Shown one piece after another: positions 8,316 through 17,180 of a DNA stretch of 51,583 bases (within the stretch, counting starts at the first letter, position 1; every line of letters begins with the position of its first letter). The stretch comes from Planctomycetaceae bacterium. Its GTDB lineage: Bacteria > Planctomycetota > Planctomycetia > Pirellulales > Pirellulaceae. The notes under the pieces are model-generated. The model did not search any database, was not told the DNA's origin, and saw nothing but the letters and a program-made list of their open reading frames with translations. Position numbers and translations under genes: made by a program. The stretch spans positions 1-51,583 of the forward strand of contig PBTE01000049.1 in NCBI GenBank assembly GCA_002726515.1. The letters are read 5' to 3'.

Positions 8316-9791
8316 TCACTTTTGTTCGATCAAATCGAGGCAGGGTTGTCGAAACTGTCCCGGATTCACATTGGGATTGCGCCTCTTGGCTTCGCCGATG
8401 ATTCTCCCCAAGGCTTGTTGTTTTCCAGCCTTGACGTCCGCAACGATCTGGGGAAATTCAGTCAGTAGCTGCTCGCATAGTTGTAGCAGGGCGGATTGAT
8501 CCACCTGTTCAATACCCAGGGATTGCATGGCTTGCTGGAAGGAGTTGCCTTGCATTGTCATTTCGCGAAAAACTTCACGAGCCCGTGAACGATCAATTTC
8601 CCCTTTTTGGACGGCTTGCAACAATTGGCTCAACTCGTCGGGTGTTACGGGAAATTCATCGACAGCCCATGATTCTTCGTTCAGCGTTCGCAGGACCTCC
8701 TGCTGCATCCAGTTGCTTGCCTGTTGCGGGTCGCCAGAAGTTTCTGCCAGGCGGATAAAATACTCGGCGAATTTAGGGCCTTGGTTCACCGTGACGTTTG
8801 CATCGTAAGGCTTGATCGAATAGTCTGTTTGCAGACGTTTTCTAAGAACGGCGGGGAGTTCACCCAGGGATTGTCGAACCTGCTCGACCTCTTCAGGCTC
8901 GACAATCACGGGTACCAGGTCAGGGTCCGGGAAGTAGCGATAGTCGCTAGATTCTTCTTTGCTGCGTTGGGCCCGAGTCACTTGAGCGCCATCGTCCCAG
9001 CCTCGTGTTTGCTTGGGGACGTCACCCAGCTTTTTCCCGGCCTCCTGCCACTCGGAGTACTGGCGCTGAGCCTCGTAGTCCAGGGCTCGTTCGACAGCAC
9101 GGAAACTGTTCATGTTCTTGACTTCGACGATCGGAGTCGCGACCTTTCCTTGTGGTGTGTCGACGTGAAGATTAATGTTGGCATCGACTCGCAAACTTCC
9201 CTCTTGCATGTTGCAGTCGGAAACTTCGAGATAGGTGAGCAGCAACTTGAGTTCGGTGAGATAAGTTTTTGCTTCCAGCGACGAGTACATCTCAGGACAA
9301 CTGACGATTTCCAGAAGCGGTGTTCCCGTGCGGTTCAGGTCAATGCGACTGTCCGCTTTGCCTGCCAACTCGTCGTGCATGCTCTTGCCCGCGTCCTCTT
9401 CCAGATGAGCACGGATGATACCAACCCGCTTGGAGTCGAAGTTCCCTTGAGGATCGCTGATCTCCAGCCAGCCATTTTGCGACATGGGCAGGTCATATTG
9501 GCTGATCTGGTATCCCTTGGGCAAATCGGGATAGTAGTAGCTTTTTCGATCCCATTTCGTGAATTTGGGGACTTCGCAATTCAGGGCGATTGCCGTGATC
9601 AACGAGAGTTGAAACGCCTTGCGATTCATCACCGGTAAGGTCCCCGGGAGACCGATGCAAACGGGACAAGTTTGCGTGTTGGGTGGACCACCGAACCTGT
9701 TCTGACAACGGCAGAATAATTTTGTTTCGGTGAGGAGTTGGACGTGGGTTTCCAGTCCGATCACAATCTTGTATGGTTTGTCGCTCATCAT
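8316..9791 (-). CDS. gatB: Aspartyl/glutamyl-tRNA(Asn/Gln) amidotransferase subunit B
   Basis: GatB of the GatCAB complex, about 492 residues, which binds misacylated Glu-tRNA(Gln)/Asp-tRNA(Asn) and phosphorylates the acyl group before amidation. The N-terminus reads YKIVIGLETHVQLLTETKLFC, followed by the zinc-binding CxC...CPVCxGLPG region and RKSYYYPDLPKGYQISQYD, all diagnostic. The tail domain with RNPNVNPGQF closes the protein. I place the start at the ATG ATG pair at 9791/9788. The open frame extends farther up, but that part overlaps gatA and does not look like GatB. The gap to the gatA stop is 8 bases. Confidence 0.95.
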   Translation of the reverse strand: MMSDKPYKIVIGLETHVQLLTETKLFCRCQNRFGGPPNTQTCPVCIGLPGTLPVMNRKAFQLSLITAIALNCEVPKFTKWDRKSYYYPDLPKGYQISQYDLPMSQNGWLEISDPQGNFDSKRVGIIRAHLEEDAGKSMHDELAGKADSRIDLNRTGTPLLEIVSCPEMYSSLEAKTYLTELKLLLTYLEVSDCNMQEGSLRVDANINLHVDTPQGKVATPIVEVKNMNSFRAVERALDYEAQRQYSEWQEAGKKLGDVPKQTRGWDDGAQVTRAQRSKEESSDYRYFPDPDLVPVIVEPEEVEQVRQSLGELPAVLRKRLQTDYSIKPYDANVTVNQGPKFAEYFIRLAETSGDPQQASNWMQQEVLRTLNEESWAVDEFPVTPDELSQLLQAVQKGEIDRSRAREVFREMTMQGNSFQQAMQSLGIEQVDQSALLQLCEQLLTEFPQIVADVKAGKQQALGRIIGEAKRRNPNVNPGQFRQPCLDLIEQK

Positions 9792-9799
9792 GGAACCGG

Positions 9800-11344
9800 T
9801 CAGTTCAATGCAGGTCGCCGTTGGTGCCACGCCGTCTCTTTTTGAAACCAATGGGCGGCCTGTAGGAGTCGGTCTTCAGAAAGCGGCGGGCCCTGTAACT
9901 GCAGGCCGATGGGAAGGCCAGCATTGCTGAACCCGCAAGGTATGGAAATGGCGGGAACTCCTGCCAGGTTGGCGCTGACGGTGTAAAGGTCACCCAGGTA
10001 CATGGCCAGTGGATCATCGATTTTGGAACCGCGGGGAAAGGCAGGGGTAGGAGTAACCGGACCAATGACCAAATCAACTTCGCGGAAAGCTTCGTCATAA
10101 TCCTGACGGATCAGACGCCTTACCTTCAACGCCTTCAAGTAGTAGGCTTCGTAATACCCGGCACTCAGGGCGTAAGTGCCTAGCATGATGCGACGTTTGA
10201 CTTCTGCACCGAAACCTTCTGCCCGTGTCTGGCGGTACAACCGTACGAGAGGGCTGTCGAGGTTGTTAAGGGCCTGCTCGTCATCAGTTGCTGAGAGTCC
10301 ACTGCGCTGCTGTTTCAGCGTGGCGTGTAAAATGTTTTCGTCGGTGCGATAACCATAGTGTACGCCGTCATAACGCGCCAGATTGCTGGACGCTTCGCAG
10401 GGAGCGATCACGTAGTAAGTCGCAATGGCGTATTCGCTGTGAGGAAGTGAGACCGAAGTAATCTTGGCCCCCAACTCTTGATAGACACGAATGGATTCGC
10501 GCACGGCAGACTCGACTTCCGCATCCAGTCCTTCGCCGAAATGTTCCTCGACCACGCCGAGCTTGAGGCCTTTCAGGGGTTGTTGAAGGACAGAACGATA
10601 ACGAGGCACCGATTGATCCAGGGAAGTTGAGTCCCGTGCATCGTGGCCCGCGATGACCTCCAGCAGGAGAGCTGCATCTTCCGCCGTGCGAGCCAACGGT
10701 CCGATTTGATCCAGACTGCTGGCAAATGCGACCAACCCCATGCGGCTGACTCGTCCGTAGGTTGGCTTCAGTCCTACCACACCGCAAAACGCGGCTGGTT
10801 GCCGGATCGACCCGCCGGTGTCTGAACCGATTGACAAGGGGGACATTCCCGAGGCGATGCAGGTCGCGGCACCGCCGCTTGAGCCACCCGGGATGCAGGT
10901 TGTGTTCCAGGGATTGCAGGTCTCGCCCAAGGCCGAACTCTCTGTCGAGCCTCCCATCGCAAATTCGTCAAGATTGGTTTTACCTAATGGAATGGCTCCA
11001 GCCTCCCGAAGCTTTTCGACGACCGTCGCATCGTAAGGTGGTTTGAAATTCTCCAGCATCCGTGATCCGCAGGTTGTCGTTTGTCCACGTGTGCAGAGAT
11101 TGTCTTTCAATGCAATCGGTAATCCGGCCAGCGGGCCCGGGCTTTCACCGGCGTTGCGTCGTCGGTCCATCGCTGCCGCATGTTTCAGAGATTCTTCCGG
11201 GTCGGTTCGTAGAAAAGATCCAATTTTCTGGTCGCAGGCTTCGATGCGATCCAGATAGGCCTTTGTCAATTCAGTTGATGTGAGTTCACCTGCTTGCAAC
11301 AGGGAAAGAAGTTTGACCGCCGTGTAGTCCGTCAGGTCTGCCAT
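9800..11344 (-). CDS. gatA: Aspartyl/glutamyl-tRNA(Asn/Gln) amidotransferase subunit A
   Basis: GatA, 514 residues, the amidase subunit that releases ammonia from glutamine for the GatCAB transamidation. The Ser-cisSer-Lys triad of amidase-signature enzymes is visible: Lys80 in PIALKDNLC, Ser155 in [10 protein letters not shown] and Ser179 in [16 protein letters not shown]. The C-terminal [13 protein letters not shown] stretch is also typical. It follows gatC with an 18-base gap and precedes gatB with an 8-base gap, in the standard gatCAB order. Confident assignment. Confidence 0.96.
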   Translation of the reverse strand: MADLTDYTAVKLLSLLQAGELTSTELTKAYLDRIEACDQKIGSFLRTDPEESLKHAAAMDRRRNAGESPGPLAGLPIALKDNLCTRGQTTTCGSRMLENFKPPYDATVVEKLREAGAIPLGKTNLDEFAMGGSTESSALGETCNPWNTTCIPGGSSGGAATCIASGMSPLSIGSDTGGSIRQPAAFCGVVGLKPTYGRVSRMGLVAFASSLDQIGPLARTAEDAALLLEVIAGHDARDSTSLDQSVPRYRSVLQQPLKGLKLGVVEEHFGEGLDAEVESAVRESIRVYQELGAKITSVSLPHSEYAIATYYVIAPCEASSNLARYDGVHYGYRTDENILHATLKQQRSGLSATDDEQALNNLDSPLVRLYRQTRAEGFGAEVKRRIMLGTYALSAGYYEAYYLKALKVRRLIRQDYDEAFREVDLVIGPVTPTPAFPRGSKIDDPLAMYLGDLYTVSANLAGVPAISIPCGFSNAGLPIGLQLQGPPLSEDRLLQAAHWFQKETAWHQRRPALN

Positions 11345-11362
11345 CGCTGGGAGGAGGGTGGA

Positions 11363-11653
11363 TCAGTCGCCTAAGACCGCAGGAACAAGGTAACAGTCGT
11401 CGTCGCGTCGGGGGGCATTTGTGAGGGCTTCGTCGCAGGGGAGACTGGGCCGGCGTTCATCGTTGGCGAAGACATTGAACCTTTCCACGCCATGTGCCAT
11501 GGGCTGAATGTTGTCCGTTGGCAATTGCGCCAGCTGTTCTACGTATCCCACAATCTGGTTGAGCTGCGTGGTCATCGTTTCGAGATCGTCTTCGGTAAGT
11601 TGAAGACGGGCCAGCAGGGAAACACGTTCGACCTCGTTTCGTGTAAGACTCAT
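11363..11653 (-). CDS. gatC: Aspartyl/glutamyl-tRNA(Asn/Gln) amidotransferase subunit C
   Basis: GatC, 96 residues from the ATG at 11653, the small subunit wrapping GatA and GatB. The sequence SLTRNEVERVSLLARLQLTE matches the family N-terminus. The QIVGYVEQLAQLPTDNIQPM block and the C-terminal DDCYLVPAVLGD agree with family length and motif. An earlier in-frame start at 11689 would add 12 residues that are not part of the family. It is the first of the gat genes, 76 bases after rpmB. Confidence 0.93.
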   Translation of the reverse strand: MSLTRNEVERVSLLARLQLTEDDLETMTTQLNQIVGYVEQLAQLPTDNIQPMAHGVERFNVFANDERRPSLPCDEALTNAPRRDDDCYLVPAVLGD

Positions 11654-11729
11654 TTTTTTGCCGCGTCGCCAGGCCTGCTGAGACTTCACACGCCTCGGCC
11701 TTTAAGAATTTGAAACGTTTGGAATTCGC

Positions 11730-12011
11730 TCAACCCGCGGTAGATTTCTCAGCCTTTGGCAATTTGAACGGCGCGTGCTTGACAACCTTGCGCACGGCAC
11801 CGCTACGAATACACTGTGTGCAAACCTGCATGGTCTGGTGGCTGCCGTTTGCCGTCGTGACCTTGATACGTTGAAGGTTGGGTTTGAATTTGCGTCGTGT
11901 AATGCCCGTGATCTTCGTGCCGACCCCTCCCAAGTACTTCGCCTTGCCACGCGTTTCCACAGAATTGCCCATCTGTGGACCCTTCCCACAAACCTGACAT
12001 GCGCGAGCCAT
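11730..12011 (-). CDS. rpmB: 50S ribosomal protein L28, zinc-binding type
   Basis: L28, 93 residues from ATG 12011 (MARACQVCGKGP). An upstream ATG at 12029 would add six atypical residues. The RRKFKPNLQRIKV core and the C-terminal CTQCIRSGAVRKV are typical. The protein keeps two Cys pairs (CQVC near the start and CTQC near residue 70), the C+ form of L28 that can bind zinc. It leads the gatCAB operon, the ribosomal gene being placed directly upstream of tRNA-dependent amidation genes. Confidence 0.95.
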   Translation of the reverse strand: MARACQVCGKGPQMGNSVETRGKAKYLGGVGTKITGITRRKFKPNLQRIKVTTANGSHQTMQVCTQCIRSGAVRKVVKHAPFKLPKAEKSTAG

Positions 12012-12182
12012 CGGAATCCTCTCGTTCACATTCGTTAATTACGTCTGCTGATCAAGCTTTCGAGTATAACCGCTGGACAGCGGGCTGCAACTGCAACTGG
12101 GGAATCAGGGCCGGTCGTCCTGCCAGGTTCTCGCTGCTGCCGGGTCGTTGCCAATCGGGTCCCCGGGACATTGGAGCGGATT

Positions 12183-13007
12183 TCACTCTGGGGCAACCAC
12201 GCGAGGCGCTGCCCGCTTGGTAATCTTCAGAATCTCTGTCAGTACGTGGCCATTGGTTCCAATTCCCTCACCATGAGCCACGGTCGGCTGACCGCTCCAA
12301 TCTGTAAACGTCCCACCAGCCTCTTCCAGCACGGGCTGGACAGCAGCGGCGTCCCAGAGATTCAGCACGGGGTCAATCATCGCCACGGCTCGCCCCGTGG
12401 CTACGAGTAAGTATCCGTAACAGTCGCCCCAGGTTCGGGTGAACCAACTTGCTTGTTGCAGATCTTGAAGCAGGTCCAGAATCTCACGATCCTGCCAACC
12501 GGCAAACTCACTGGTCAATAGCACCCCGTCGCTCAGTTGTGCACAGTCACAGACCCGGGCCCGCTGGCGGGGTTGTCTGCCCTGCACGTACCAGGCGCCT
12601 TGTCCTTGAGAAGCAAAAACCCTCTCATCCAATGCCGGCATTTCGATAACGCCGGCCACTCCCTTTCCTTCAAATTGTATCCCAATCAGAGTGCCATACA
12701 GTGGAACACCACTAATGAAAGACTTCGTGCCATCGATCGGATCCACAATCCAGCGAAAGAGCGAGTCACCATCCCGATTCGGGAATTCTTCGCCTATAAT
12801 TTGGTCATTGGGAAAACTGGCAATGATCCGGTCCCGTAATAAAATTTCGGCTTCCCGGTCTGCATCCGTGACCGGGGAGTTGTCCGATTTTCGTTGAATC
12901 GTGTAGGCCTGTCCTTGAAAGTACTGCAGGGTTCGTTTGCCAGCCTCGTAAGCCGCATCTACAGCTAACTCGAGTCGTTCGGCAAGATCAGAAGCGAAAT
13001 CAGGCAC
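12183..13007 (-). CDS. hisN: Histidinol-phosphatase-type inositol monophosphatase family protein
   Basis: A 274-residue metal-dependent phosphatase of the inositol monophosphatase superfamily. Metal ligands are in IGEEFP and WIVDPIDGTKSFISG, with the third metal aspartate in DPVLNLWDAAAVQPVLEEAGG. The WGDCYGYLLVATGRAVAMIDP segment is typical of the histidinol-phosphate phosphatase (HisN) branch rather than SuhB. The likely role is the penultimate step of histidine synthesis, with some uncertainty because substrate preference in this superfamily is hard to read from sequence. The gene stands alone between rpmB and the rrf2 gene. Confidence 0.82.
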   Translation of the reverse strand: MPDFASDLAERLELAVDAAYEAGKRTLQYFQGQAYTIQRKSDNSPVTDADREAEILLRDRIIASFPNDQIIGEEFPNRDGDSLFRWIVDPIDGTKSFISGVPLYGTLIGIQFEGKGVAGVIEMPALDERVFASQGQGAWYVQGRQPRQRARVCDCAQLSDGVLLTSEFAGWQDREILDLLQDLQQASWFTRTWGDCYGYLLVATGRAVAMIDPVLNLWDAAAVQPVLEEAGGTFTDWSGQPTVAHGEGIGTNGHVLTEILKITKRAAPRVVAPE

Positions 13008-13162
13008 GGTGTATCTTGCAGTTTTTGTGAGGGGGGATCAGGAACCGGTTGCAGAATTGGCGGCCTTGAATTTTTGATCGCAACACATCCGTTGGAAATC
13101 AATCTGCACCAGGGCCGGTGAACGAGCGTACCCCTTTTTCCTCAGAGAGATCATTCAACGTG

Positions 13163-13212
13163 CAAGCGTCCAGTTCACGGTTCGGTTGTAATAAATATTG
13201 CACGGACGCTTG
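13163..13212. repeat. Inverted repeat (9-bp arms) between rrf2 and hisN
   Basis: CAAGCGTCC at 13163-13171 and GGACGCTTG at 13204-13212 form a perfect 9-bp inverted repeat with a 32-base AT-rich spacer. Adding the flanking CGT/ACG with one bulged G extends the arms to 12 pairs. It lies 20 bases beyond the rrf2 stop and about 156 bases upstream of hisN. There is no U tract on either strand, so it is not a convincing intrinsic terminator. It could be a two-site operator (arm centres 41 bases apart) or an mRNA hairpin. Confidence 0.45.
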
Positions 13213-13231
13213 ACGATTTGATTATATTTTC

Positions 13232-13663
13232 TCAGTTATTCGTGTCAAACTCAGGCTGAACCGGAGCGTCTGTGGCAGTCAACTGGGATAGCTTGATCTC
13301 ATTCAATTGTTTACGCGCTGTTGCCGAGACCTCTTTCAGGGCCGCCTGTAATTCAGCTTGTGAGTCAACGGAAAATCCTTCGTTCTCTGGCATGCCAGCG
13401 TCCAGGGGACCGTCGATTGCTTCAATCACGTCCAGCAGTGAAATCTCACTGGGAGACCTCACCAGCGCGTACCCGCCATCCACCCCACGGGTCGAACGAA
13501 GGATACCGTGATTGACCAGGTTTCGCAGAATCTGCAACAGAAACCGTTCCGGCATCTGTCCGTCTGCCGCTAACTGGCTGCACGGCACCGGTCGGCTCGT
13601 TTCCAATCTTGCAAGCTGAAGGGATGCCTGCAGTGCGTAAGTTACCGTACGAGAAAGCTTCAT
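13232..13663 (-). CDS. Rrf2 family transcriptional regulator without cluster cysteines
   Basis: This protein has 143 residues from ATG 13663. It opens with MKLSRTVTYALQASLQLA, the Rrf2 winged-helix start, followed by QILRNLVNHGILRSTRGVDGGYALVR, the wing with the characteristic GGY/F motif. Iron-sulfur members such as IscR carry three conserved Cys after this region. Here the only Cys (VPCSQ) is in the N-terminal third, so an Fe-S cluster is unlikely and some other ligand, or none, is sensed. The C-terminus is acidic. An in-frame ATG seven codons upstream is possible but not typical. The target is unknown; the inverted repeat just downstream might be an operator. Confidence 0.88.
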   Translation of the reverse strand: MKLSRTVTYALQASLQLARLETSRPVPCSQLAADGQMPERFLLQILRNLVNHGILRSTRGVDGGYALVRSPSEISLLDVIEAIDGPLDAGMPENEGFSVDSQAELQAALKEVSATARKQLNEIKLSQLTATDAPVQPEFDTNN

Positions 13664-14198
13664 AGTCCCCGCCTTTGACACCACGGTATGCGCATCGGCC
13701 TTAACAAAACTTTGAACCGCGAATTACATCACTCTGTTCGACGGAAAAGCTTTGAAGCGCCAACGTTGCCGTCCCAATTCTTCGTCCTACACCAAACCCG
13801 CAACTCTTCACGCAAAAACTTGTGCCAGGGACGTTGTAACACTGTTCAGAGCTAGGTTTACCGGGATAAAGGATAAATAAAATGACGAACGCAGTGATCC
13901 AGTACGAATGAAGATAGGGTCTTTTGCCTCCTCCGAGAGGAGTCAATGTATAAAAGATGATGCAAAATGTCAAACAACCATAATCCCAGTGTGCAGGTGG
14001 ATATTAGCATCACGGGTGCTCATCGAGCGATTCCAGTGTCAACACACACCTAAAGCCCCCAGTGTGTTATCTGGATTGCCGGACTCAACGGGCGAAGAGC
14101 GAGGTGCAAATGCAGATGCGACTGAAACTGGCAAGATCTGACGAATAAAGTGGAAAGTCAATTGCGGCGTAGGTGCCGAGGCTAAAAAGGCGGAGCCT
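13664..14198. other. Non-coding stretch between lspA and rrf2
   Basis: About 535 bases with no convincing gene. On the minus strand, TTGACA at about 13968-13973 followed 15 bases later by TATACA could be a promoter. Just downstream sits CTCCTC-TCG-GAGGAG, a 6-bp hairpin at about 13928-13942 carrying a GGAGGAGG sequence with no start codon after it. These could belong to a long 5' leader of rrf2. At 14037-14070 an AACACAC/GTGTGTT inverted repeat with a C-rich loop follows lspA. A 19-base sequence shared with 677-695 lies at 14081-14099. None of these has an assigned role. Confidence 0.35.
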
Positions 14199-14822
14199 TC
14201 AAATTTCGGGTTCAGTCGACCGACTGGATGGCGCGTTGTCAATTGATTCGCAGTCGGATTTGTGGCCAGCTCGAAACGATTGCCACATGAGCAAAACGGC
14301 TCCACACACCAGAAGACAATCGGCGACGTTAAAATTGGGCCATGAAAATTGCGCATACCGTAATAGAATCCAGTCTCGAACTTCCGGCAATCTTTCTCCT
14401 TCGTGGCCTGGAACAACCCACAAACCCAGTCGGTCGTAGAGGTTTCCCATGATTCCTCCCATGACCAGTCCGAGAGAAACACAAAACAAGCGATCAAAAA
14501 TTCCCTTGGCGAGGAAAAGCCAATAGAAAATTCCCAGGGCTGCTGCAATCGAAAGCAGGCTCAACAACCAGGTGAATCCCTGGCCCAGGCCGAACAAGCC
14601 TCCCGAGTTTGTTGCGGTCTGGACGCCTATGTAGCTTTCCCAGACCCAAAAAATGGGTTTTTGAGTCCAGGGTGGACAGCCGCGCCAAGAAAAAATCTTT
14701 TCCTTGGTGATAAGGTCGACCGCGCAGCCAATCACCGCCAGAGACGAAAACAGGGTGATGTTGGCAAGCGGGAGGCTGCCGAATGACGCGCGGGAATCGC
14801 TAGCCTTGAATCTCGGAGGCAC
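14199..14822 (-). CDS. lspA: Lipoprotein signal peptidase (signal peptidase II)
   Basis: A 207-residue inner-membrane aspartyl protease that cleaves prolipoprotein signal peptides. Four hydrophobic helices are visible (about 22-36, 83-102, 109-126, 166-180). The catalytic aspartates are Asp130 in GNLYDRLG and Asp168 in NFNVADC. GGLFGLGQG corresponds to the NxGxAFG-type motif, here preceded by TNS. The protein is longer than E. coli LspA, with an insertion after the first catalytic region (PGHEGERLPEVRDW) and a hydrophilic tail. The likely start at 14822 overlaps the end of dksA by 23 bases, so it is probably read from the dksA promoter. Confidence 0.9.
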   Translation of the reverse strand: MPPRFKASDSRASFGSLPLANITLFSSLAVIGCAVDLITKEKIFSWRGCPPWTQKPIFWVWESYIGVQTATNSGGLFGLGQGFTWLLSLLSIAAALGIFYWLFLAKGIFDRLFCVSLGLVMGGIMGNLYDRLGLWVVPGHEGERLPEVRDWILLRYAQFSWPNFNVADCLLVCGAVLLMWQSFRAGHKSDCESIDNAPSSRSTEPEI

Positions 14823-15168
14823 AGTCGATGCAGAGCGGTGTGTAGGGGATGGCGTTCAGACGAGTCTTCTTGATACCGTACTCGCATGTTTCACACGTAC
14901 CATAGATACCCTCCTCAATTCGCTCAAGGGCGGCTTCGATCATCTCGAGGGTATCTTCTTCGTTTTGCATCATGTTCAGCGTAAATTCCTGGTCATAATT
15001 ATCGCTGCCGATATCTGCCATGTGAATTGGCATGCTGGACAAGTCACCACTCGCCTCACTGCGACTCTTGCTGAGGGCAGCATCTGCCATGGCGCTGACG
15101 TCACCACGCAATCGCGCGCGGAGCAATAAAAGGCGCTCTTTGTAGACTTTCATCTCCCGTTTGTTCAT
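14800..15168 (-). CDS. DksA/TraR-type C4 zinc-finger protein
   Basis: This protein has 122 residues from ATG 15168 (MNKREMKVYKERLLLLRARL). It has an N-terminal helical hairpin, an acidic segment and a C-terminal C4 zinc finger, CETCEYGIKKTRL...LCIDCASE, with the LxxxPxxxLC spacing of the DksA/TraR family. Such proteins bind in the RNA polymerase secondary channel. The coiled-coil tip DxxDxA motif of true DksA is not obvious (ADAALSKSRSEAS is nearest), so it is best called a DksA-family protein. The start is supported by TTGGAG upstream and by a promoter 40 bases farther up. Confidence 0.88.
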   Translation of the reverse strand: MNKREMKVYKERLLLLRARLRGDVSAMADAALSKSRSEASGDLSSMPIHMADIGSDNYDQEFTLNMMQNEEDTLEMIEAALERIEEGIYGTCETCEYGIKKTRLNAIPYTPLCIDCASEIQG

Positions 15169-15208
15169 TTTAATAGCTCCAACCAGCAAAATTCGACCAA
15201 GACCTGTC

Positions 15209-15237
15209 ATTGTACAAACTGGCGCTGCTACTGTCAA
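15209..15237 (-). promoter_or_regulatory. Near-consensus sigma-70-type promoter for dksA-lspA
   Basis: On the minus strand, TTGACA (15232-15237) and TACAAT (15209-15214) are separated by exactly 17 bases, five of six matches at -10 and six of six at -35. The predicted start near 15202 gives a leader of about 34 bases before the dksA ATG. This is the best housekeeping promoter match I see in the window. Confidence 0.75.
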
Positions 15238-15568
15238 AGGTCCCGAACGTTAGTCGTGTACCCATCTTGCTTGGTAACTTCCTCTGGGACAGGGACTTGC
15301 TCCTTTTGACGGAACCGTCCAGAGAAACCTGATCTGTTATTTCGTCGCCTGCACACCGGCTTTTGCGGAGTAGGGGGCCGGGAAATATTTACCATGATTT
15401 GACTGGGATTTATCAACTGACGTCGGACCATGGCAGGGACTCAAACTGGGTGGGTTAAGTTCAGTTCTGCCTTGTAGATGCGACAAGCCCCCTTTAGACT
15501 ACATACTAAACCGCTTCAGCCGGTCGGCTAGGAGAGAGGTGTTCCCCGGGTGATATGGATTTCATGAA
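15238..15568. other. Divergent intergenic region dksA / thrC
   Basis: About 330 bases beyond the dksA promoter. I see no gene. Just upstream of thrC there is AGCCG-GT-CGGCT (about 15518-15529), a short inverted repeat, directly followed by a GGAGAGAGG purine run that lies about 40 bases before the GTG start. No threonine- or isoleucine-rich leader peptide was found, and no clear plus-strand promoter. Confidence 0.4.
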
Positions 15569-16969
15569 GTGTCTACCTCCGATTCAGTCTATCAACAGTG
15601 CATTTCTTCCTCGTGCGGCGATACCTTCGCCATTGGGGAAGCGCTGGTTGCCTGCGACCAGTGTGGCGATCTGTTAGATGTCGTCTACGATTGGAATCGC
15701 CTGCCCCTGCCCTCCTCCCTCAAGGAATTCGAGCAAAAATGGTCCCAGCGGGGCGACCCTCTCAATTTCAGTGGTGTTTGGCGATTTCGACAATTGTTGC
15801 CATTTGCCACACCGGAAAAAATCATCACGATTGGCGAGGGCCAAACCCTGTTGCAACGGGCGGATCGAGTTGCGCGCCATATCGGTCTCTCTGCCGGCCG
15901 GCTTTTTCTTCAGTATGAAGGAATGAACCCCTCGGGCAGCTTCAAGGACAATGGTATGTCCGCGGCTTTTACGCATGCCCACTCGATTGGGGCCCAACGA
16001 GCAGCTTGCGCTTCTACAGGGAACACCAGTGCGTCCTTAGCGATGTATTGCGCCGTTACCGGGCTCATGAAAGGAGTGGTATTCATCGGGTCTGGAAAAA
16101 TTGCCTACGGCAAACTTTCGCAAGCACTCGATTGTGGAGCCCTGACCGTGCAAATTACAGGCGATTTTGATGATGCGATGGCACGTGTCAAAGAAATTAG
16201 TCAAAAGCTGGGGATCTACCTGGTCAACAGCGTCAATCCGTTCCGCTTGGAAGGCCAAAAAACGATTATTTATCGAATCCTGGAGTCACTTGACTGGGAA
16301 ATTCCGGATTGGATCGTCGTCCCGGGCGGGAACCTGGGAAACTCCAGTGCTTTTGGGAAAGCGTTCAGTGAATTGAAAGAGTTGGGGCTGATTGACCGCG
16401 TCCCGCGTATGGCGGTGATCAACGCCGCCGGTGCCGACACGCTTTATCAACTTTATGATCGGAGATCGCTGCGGTGGAAAAATGGTGACGCTGATATGTG
16501 TATCGCCCGCGACTACTATCAAGAGCTCGACGCACAAAATCAAAAGGCGGAGACCATTGCCAGTGCCATCGAAATCAATCGTCCCGTGAATCTGAAAAAA
16601 TGCATTCGGGCTTTGGAGTTTTGCGATGGTGTTGTGCGCAGGGTTTCCGATCAGGAGATTCTGGATGCGAAAGCACAAGTTGGTGCCGGTGGACTGGGAT
16701 GTGAACCAGCCAGCGCTGCGAGTGTTGCTGGAGCCAAGCTGCTGATCGAAGAAGGAATCATGGGATCCGATGAGCGTGTCGTCTGTATTTTAACAGGGCA
16801 TCAATTGAAGGACCCGACAGCAACAGTCGCCTACCACACCACCGATCAAGAGCAATTCGATAGGGTGCTTGGTCAAAGGGGCGTGCAGCGTGCCTCCTTT
16901 GCGAACAGGGCCGTCGTGGTACCCAACGATGTCGAAGAGATTGTCAAGGCAATCCAGTTGTATAGTTAG
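15569..16969 (+). CDS. thrC: Threonine synthase
   Basis: A PLP-dependent fold-type II enzyme converting O-phosphohomoserine to threonine; 466 residues. The N-terminus is a zinc-ribbon-like CxxxxC...CxxC segment (Cys11, 16, 29, 32) as in archaeal and plant-type threonine synthases. The PLP lysine is Lys126 in [14 protein letters not shown]-phosphate contacts are in [14 protein letters not shown] and substrate motifs in [11 protein letters not shown]. The start is GTG at 15569; no better ATG is in frame. It is followed 211 bases later by dapB, both in aspartate-family amino acid synthesis. Confidence 0.95.
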   Translation: MSTSDSVYQQCISSSCGDTFAIGEALVACDQCGDLLDVVYDWNRLPLPSSLKEFEQKWSQRGDPLNFSGVWRFRQLLPFATPEKIITIGEGQTLLQRADRVARHIGLSAGRLFLQYEGMNPSGSFKDNGMSAAFTHAHSIGAQRAACASTGNTSASLAMYCAVTGLMKGVVFIGSGKIAYGKLSQALDCGALTVQITGDFDDAMARVKEISQKLGIYLVNSVNPFRLEGQKTIIYRILESLDWEIPDWIVVPGGNLGNSSAFGKAFSELKELGLIDRVPRMAVINAAGADTLYQLYDRRSLRWKNGDADMCIARDYYQELDAQNQKAETIASAIEINRPVNLKKCIRALEFCDGVVRRVSDQEILDAKAQVGAGGLGCEPASAASVAGAKLLIEEGIMGSDERVVCILTGHQLKDPTATVAYHTTDQEQFDRVLGQRGVQRASFANRAVVVPNDVEEIVKAIQLYS

Positions 16970-17044
16970 GTCTCGTGTTGGTCGTTTCATCATCCGGCCG
17001 AATCATGTCGGTTGTGAAAGCTAAGACCGGAGGCAGAAACCCTG

Positions 17045-17161
17045 ATGGCATTGGTTTTCCACAAAAGGGCACTCTTGAATGTGGTTGCTGCACAACGCTT
17101 TCTGGCAGGTGAGGAGTTTCTTACCAGGGCCGTAGACGAACAGACTTCCGACAAAGCCTGA
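17045..17161 (+). CDS. Possible 38-residue small protein upstream of dapB
   Basis: A 39-codon frame starts with ATG at 17045, preceded by GGAGG eleven bases upstream, a strong ribosome binding site. It ends 19 bases before the dapB ATG. The product begins MALVFHKRALLNVVAAQRFL and ends in an acidic tail, with a balanced amphipathic composition. I do not recognise it. It is not rich in lysine or another single amino acid, so it does not look like an attenuation leader. It could be a true small protein translated with dapB or a chance frame. Confidence 0.4.
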   Translation: MALVFHKRALLNVVAAQRFLAGEEFLTRAVDEQTSDKA

Positions 17162-17180
17162 CCTAGATGAAGGAGCTTCC

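Noticed and set aside
13701..13973. 90-codon minus-strand frame starting TTG
   Set aside because: It begins inside the putative promoter, its composition is unlike a protein, and it has no start-site support.
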